Source: JASJAR01 sp038530285 (GTDB lineage: Bacteria > Pseudomonadota > Alphaproteobacteria > Rhodobacterales > Rhodobacteraceae). From it: a DNA stretch of 64,000 nucleotides. Made by a program: the position numbers and the translations under genes. The DNA lies in NCBI GenBank assembly GCA_038530285.1, contig JBCBCY010000015.1, positions 34,299 to 98,298 of the forward strand, read 5' to 3'. The notes below the pieces were generated by a model, which saw only the letters and a program-made list of their open reading frames with translations, was not told where the DNA came from and searched no databases. Positions 61,414 through 64,000 of the stretch are shown here, in pieces. The number at the start of each line of letters is the position of its first letter. The first letter of the stretch is position 1.

Positions 61414-63804
61414 ATGTCTGGACTGAAAGACCGCGTTCTGCATCACCTGACTTTCTCGATCTGCAAGGATCGCGAACATGCCACGATCTACGATTGGCGG
61501 TTGGCGCTGTCCTATGCGATTCGCGATGCGGTCGTTGCACCTTGGCACGATGCCACGACCCGCACGGCCAAGGCGGCGGGAAAGCGGGTTTACTATTTGT
61601 CGATGGAGTTCCTGATCGGGCGGCTTTTGGAAGACGCTGCGGTCAATTTGGGCCTGCGCGACGAGGCGCAAGAGGTGTGCGCAGAGCTGGGCCTTGATTA
61701 CGACGCCGTAATCCACAACGAACCCGATGCCGCCTTGGGCAACGGTGGTCTTGGGCGTTTGGCGGCCTGTTTCATGGAAAGCCTGGCCACACTTGGCGTG
61801 CCCGCGATGGGCTATGGCATCCGCTACGAACACGGGCTGTTCCGGCAGCGGTTCGAAGGCGGGCGCCAGGTTGAAGAGCCTGAAGATTGGCTGCAACAGC
61901 GCCATGTCTGGGAATTTGAACGCCCCGAATACACCCATGAAATCGGCTTTGGCGGCCATGTGGGTGAAGCCGGCAGCCGTGCGGTCTGGCATCCAGCCGA
62001 AAGCGTGCTGGCCGAAGCCTATGACACGCCGGTGATCGGCTGGCAGGGGCGTTGGGGCAACACCCTGCGCCTTTGGGGGGCAAAACCCACGCATCTGTTC
62101 GATCTCGAGCGGTTCAACGCGGGCGATTATTCCGCCGCTGCCGCACCGGAGGCTTTGGCGCGCACGATTTCGCGTGTGCTTTACCCCGATGACACGACCG
62201 AACAGGGTAAGGCGCTGCGTCTGAAGCAGGAATACTTCTTCACCGCCGCCAGCCTGCGCGACATTCTGCGCCGGTTCGAAGGCGAAAACGGGGATCTGCG
62301 CCAGTTGCCCGCCAAGGCCGCGATCCAGCTCAACGATACCCACCCAGCCATTGCAGGCCCCGAACTGGTGCGCATTCTGCACGACGAAAAGGGCATCGAG
62401 TTCGACGAGGCCACGGAAATCGCGCGCCGGACGCTGAACTACACCAACCACACACTGTTGCCTGAAGCGCTGGAAACATGGTCAGAGGGCCTGATGGGCT
62501 GGCTTTTGCCGCGCCATCTGCAGATCATCGGGCGCATCGATGAGGCTCATGCCCGCGCCTATCCGCACCGGGATGTGCGCATTCTCGACCACGGCAACGT
62601 CAACATGGGGCCGCTGTCGTTCATCATGGCGAACCGGGTGAACGGCGTGTCGGCGCTTCATTCTGACCTGATGAAATCGACTGTGTTTGCGGGCCTGCAC
62701 GGGCTTCATCCCGAAAAGATCGTCAACCAGACCAACGGGGTGACACCGCGCCGCTGGCTTAAGGGGTGCAACCCGCGTCTGGCCGGGCTGATCACTGAGA
62801 CCATTGGCGAAGACTGGGTCGGCGACGCCGAGCTTTTGCGCGATCTCGACAGGCATTCCAGCGATGCAGGCTTTGTCGAAGCCGTCGGGCGGGTCAAGCT
62901 CGCCAACAAGGTCGAACTGGCCGCATGGTTGGGCCAGACACAGGGGGTCACCCTCGATCCCGCGGCGATGTTCGACATTCAGATCAAGCGCATCCATGAG
63001 TACAAGCGCCAGCACCTCAATATACTTGAGACCATCGCCCATTACCTGGAAATGAAGGACAACCCGAACCGCGATTGGACCCCGAAGGTGAAGATCTTTG
63101 GTGGCAAGGCGGCCCCGGGCTATTGGTTTGCCAAGGACATTATCTACCTGATCAATTCGGTCGCGCGCGTCGTCAACAAGGACCCCGCGACGAAAGACGC
63201 GCTGCAGGTGGTCTATGCACCGAACTACAATGTCACGTTGGCTGAACGGTTGATCCCGGCGGCAGATCTGTCCGAACAGATCTCAACCGCGGGCAAGGAA
63301 GCGTCCGGCACAGGCAACATGAAGTTCACGCTAAACGGGGCTGTCACCATCGGCACGTTGGATGGCGCGAACGTGGAAATCCGCGAACAGGTGGGCGATG
63401 AGAATTTCTTCCTTTTCGGGATGACCGCCAGCGAGGTTCACGAACGCCGCGCCGTCGAAGGCCATGCCTGGGACGCGATCGGGCGCGACCAGCGACTGGC
63501 CCGCGCCGTCGACAGCTTGCGCAACGGGCTATTTGCGGACGGTGACCATGACCGGTTCCGCCACATCGCCGACAACATCTCAGGGCCCGATTACTTCCTG
63601 GTGGCCTCGGACTTCACCGAATACGCCCGCGCCAGCCGTGAGGCGGAAGCCGCTTACGCCGACCCGGCCCGCTGGGGGGTGATGGCTGCACAAAACATCG
63701 CGCGGTCCGGCTGGTTCTCGTCAGACCGGACAATTCGTGGTTACCTCAAGGATATCTGGCACGCGGGCTCGCTTGATTCCCAGGCGTCCGTCGCTGCAGA
63801 ATGA
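61414..63804 (+). CDS. glgP: Glycogen phosphorylase
   Basis: 796 residues. YYLSMEFLIGRLL and ALGNGGLGRLAACFMESLATL at the N-terminal part, TNGVTPRRWL, and the PLP site EASGTGNMKFTLNGAVTIGTLDGAN near residue 640. Removes glucose-1-phosphate from glycogen. GGGAG before the ATG at 61414. glgB follows with a 17-base gap, giving a glycogen turnover operon. Confidence 0.95.
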   Translation: MSGLKDRVLHHLTFSICKDREHATIYDWRLALSYAIRDAVVAPWHDATTRTAKAAGKRVYYLSMEFLIGRLLEDAAVNLGLRDEAQEVCAELGLDYDAVIHNEPDAALGNGGLGRLAACFMESLATLGVPAMGYGIRYEHGLFRQRFEGGRQVEEPEDWLQQRHVWEFERPEYTHEIGFGGHVGEAGSRAVWHPAESVLAEAYDTPVIGWQGRWGNTLRLWGAKPTHLFDLERFNAGDYSAAAAPEALARTISRVLYPDDTTEQGKALRLKQEYFFTAASLRDILRRFEGENGDLRQLPAKAAIQLNDTHPAIAGPELVRILHDEKGIEFDEATEIARRTLNYTNHTLLPEALETWSEGLMGWLLPRHLQIIGRIDEAHARAYPHRDVRILDHGNVNMGPLSFIMANRVNGVSALHSDLMKSTVFAGLHGLHPEKIVNQTNGVTPRRWLKGCNPRLAGLITETIGEDWVGDAELLRDLDRHSSDAGFVEAVGRVKLANKVELAAWLGQTQGVTLDPAAMFDIQIKRIHEYKRQHLNILETIAHYLEMKDNPNRDWTPKVKIFGGKAAPGYWFAKDIIYLINSVARVVNKDPATKDALQVVYAPNYNVTLAERLIPAADLSEQISTAGKEASGTGNMKFTLNGAVTIGTLDGANVEIREQVGDENFFLFGMTASEVHERRAVEGHAWDAIGRDQRLARAVDSLRNGLFADGDHDRFRHIADNISGPDYFLVASDFTEYARASREAEAAYADPARWGVMAAQNIARSGWFSSDRTIRGYLKDIWHAGSLDSQASVAAE

Positions 63805-63821
63805 CCCTTGGGGGGGACTGA

Positions 63822-64000
63822 ATGGGGAAGGGCGCGGGCCTGACACAGGCTGACGCAGGCAAGATCGCGGCGGGAACACATCCTGACCCGTTTGCCGTTT
63901 TGGGCCGCCACACGCGGGATGGCCAAACAACAGTTACGGTCTTTGATCCCGGTGCAGCCGAAATGACGGTGGTGTCTGGGGATGTGCTTTATCAGCTGGC
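63822..64000 (+). CDS. glgB: 1,4-alpha-glucan branching enzyme, N-terminal fragment (cut by window)
   Basis: Sixty codons only. ATG at 63822 behind GGGGGGGAC. After MGKGAGLTQADAGKIAAG comes HPDPFAVLGRHTRDGQTTV, the conserved start of the GlgB N-terminal carbohydrate-binding domain. The frame is open to the window end. Neighbour of glgP fits a glycogen operon. The catalytic domain is outside the window. Confidence 0.85.
   Translation, partial: MGKGAGLTQADAGKIAAGTHPDPFAVLGRHTRDGQTTVTVFDPGAAEMTVVSGDVLYQL

Noticed and set aside
1..64000. tRNA, rRNA or CRISPR array
   Set aside because: No T-arm or anticodon-arm patterns, no rRNA sequence and no regularly spaced direct repeats were found by eye on either strand.

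Overview
The window reads as the chromosome of a marine Rhodobacterales (Roseobacter-group) alphaproteobacterium. The signs are high-GC coding sequence, dense gene packing with many 1-14 base overlaps, a B12/methylmalonyl and propionate theme, a NaChBac-type sodium channel, a Hint-domain protein, a GT61 glycosyltransferase, a sulfotransferase-like protein and a winged-helix-tailed metal-ABC permease. I cannot name a species.

Layout. 0-9 kb: meaB, L28, a small copper-linked pair (CxxC secreted protein and PCuAC), a low-MW tyrosine phosphatase, a voltage-gated Na+ channel, a methyltransferase, GT61, a Tat-exported MBL hydrolase and a GAF protein. 9-15 kb: an accessory patch around lepA, holding a 585-residue Ala/Ser-repeat protein, an AT-rich DUF2971 gene, REP-like hairpins with a truncated RAYT transposase, DoxX, and a solitary Phd-type antitoxin with a palindrome array. 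15.0-15.9 kb has no convincing protein gene apart from a 48-aa lipoprotein at its left edge; it is rich in hairpins and may encode a structured RNA. 16-24 kb: hydrolase, glyA, nadK, prpE and the malic enzyme maeB. 23.7-28.4 kb: a nucleoside salvage run (cdd-deoA-deoB-add-upp). 28.4-30.8 kb: small surface or unknown genes. 30.8-38.6 kb: a minus-strand beta-oxidation operon (merR, acyl-CoA dehydrogenase, 70-aa protein, GST, thiolase, cupin, fadJ) with a second MerR paralogue upstream. 38.6-48 kb: two hotdog thioesterases, MATE exporter, DUF952-pyrD, a gluzincin-like protein, a 5'-nucleotidase, GFA, SRAP, and a MoxR AAA/VWA pair. 49.4-54 kb: a riboswitch-controlled cobalamin uptake operon (btuB-F-C-D). 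54.2-58.1 kb: a divergent Mn/Fe/Zn-type ABC importer behind Fur-family-like boxes. 58.2-64 kb: glpD-glpK, then glgP and the start of glgB.

How they fit together: MeaB (protector of the B12 enzyme methylmalonyl-CoA mutase), PrpE, beta-oxidation and cobalamin uptake suggest growth on short-chain and fatty acids through propionyl-CoA. glp and glg genes link glycerol to glycogen. The salvage run recycles nucleosides, together with a secreted 5'-nucleotidase.

The most interesting undescribed signal is a two-copy intergenic element (19.1 kb and 35.4 kb). Long inverted arms flank a core whose four differences between copies all fall in a loop or keep base pairing, as expected for a conserved RNA. 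A lone arm lies at 41.0 kb.
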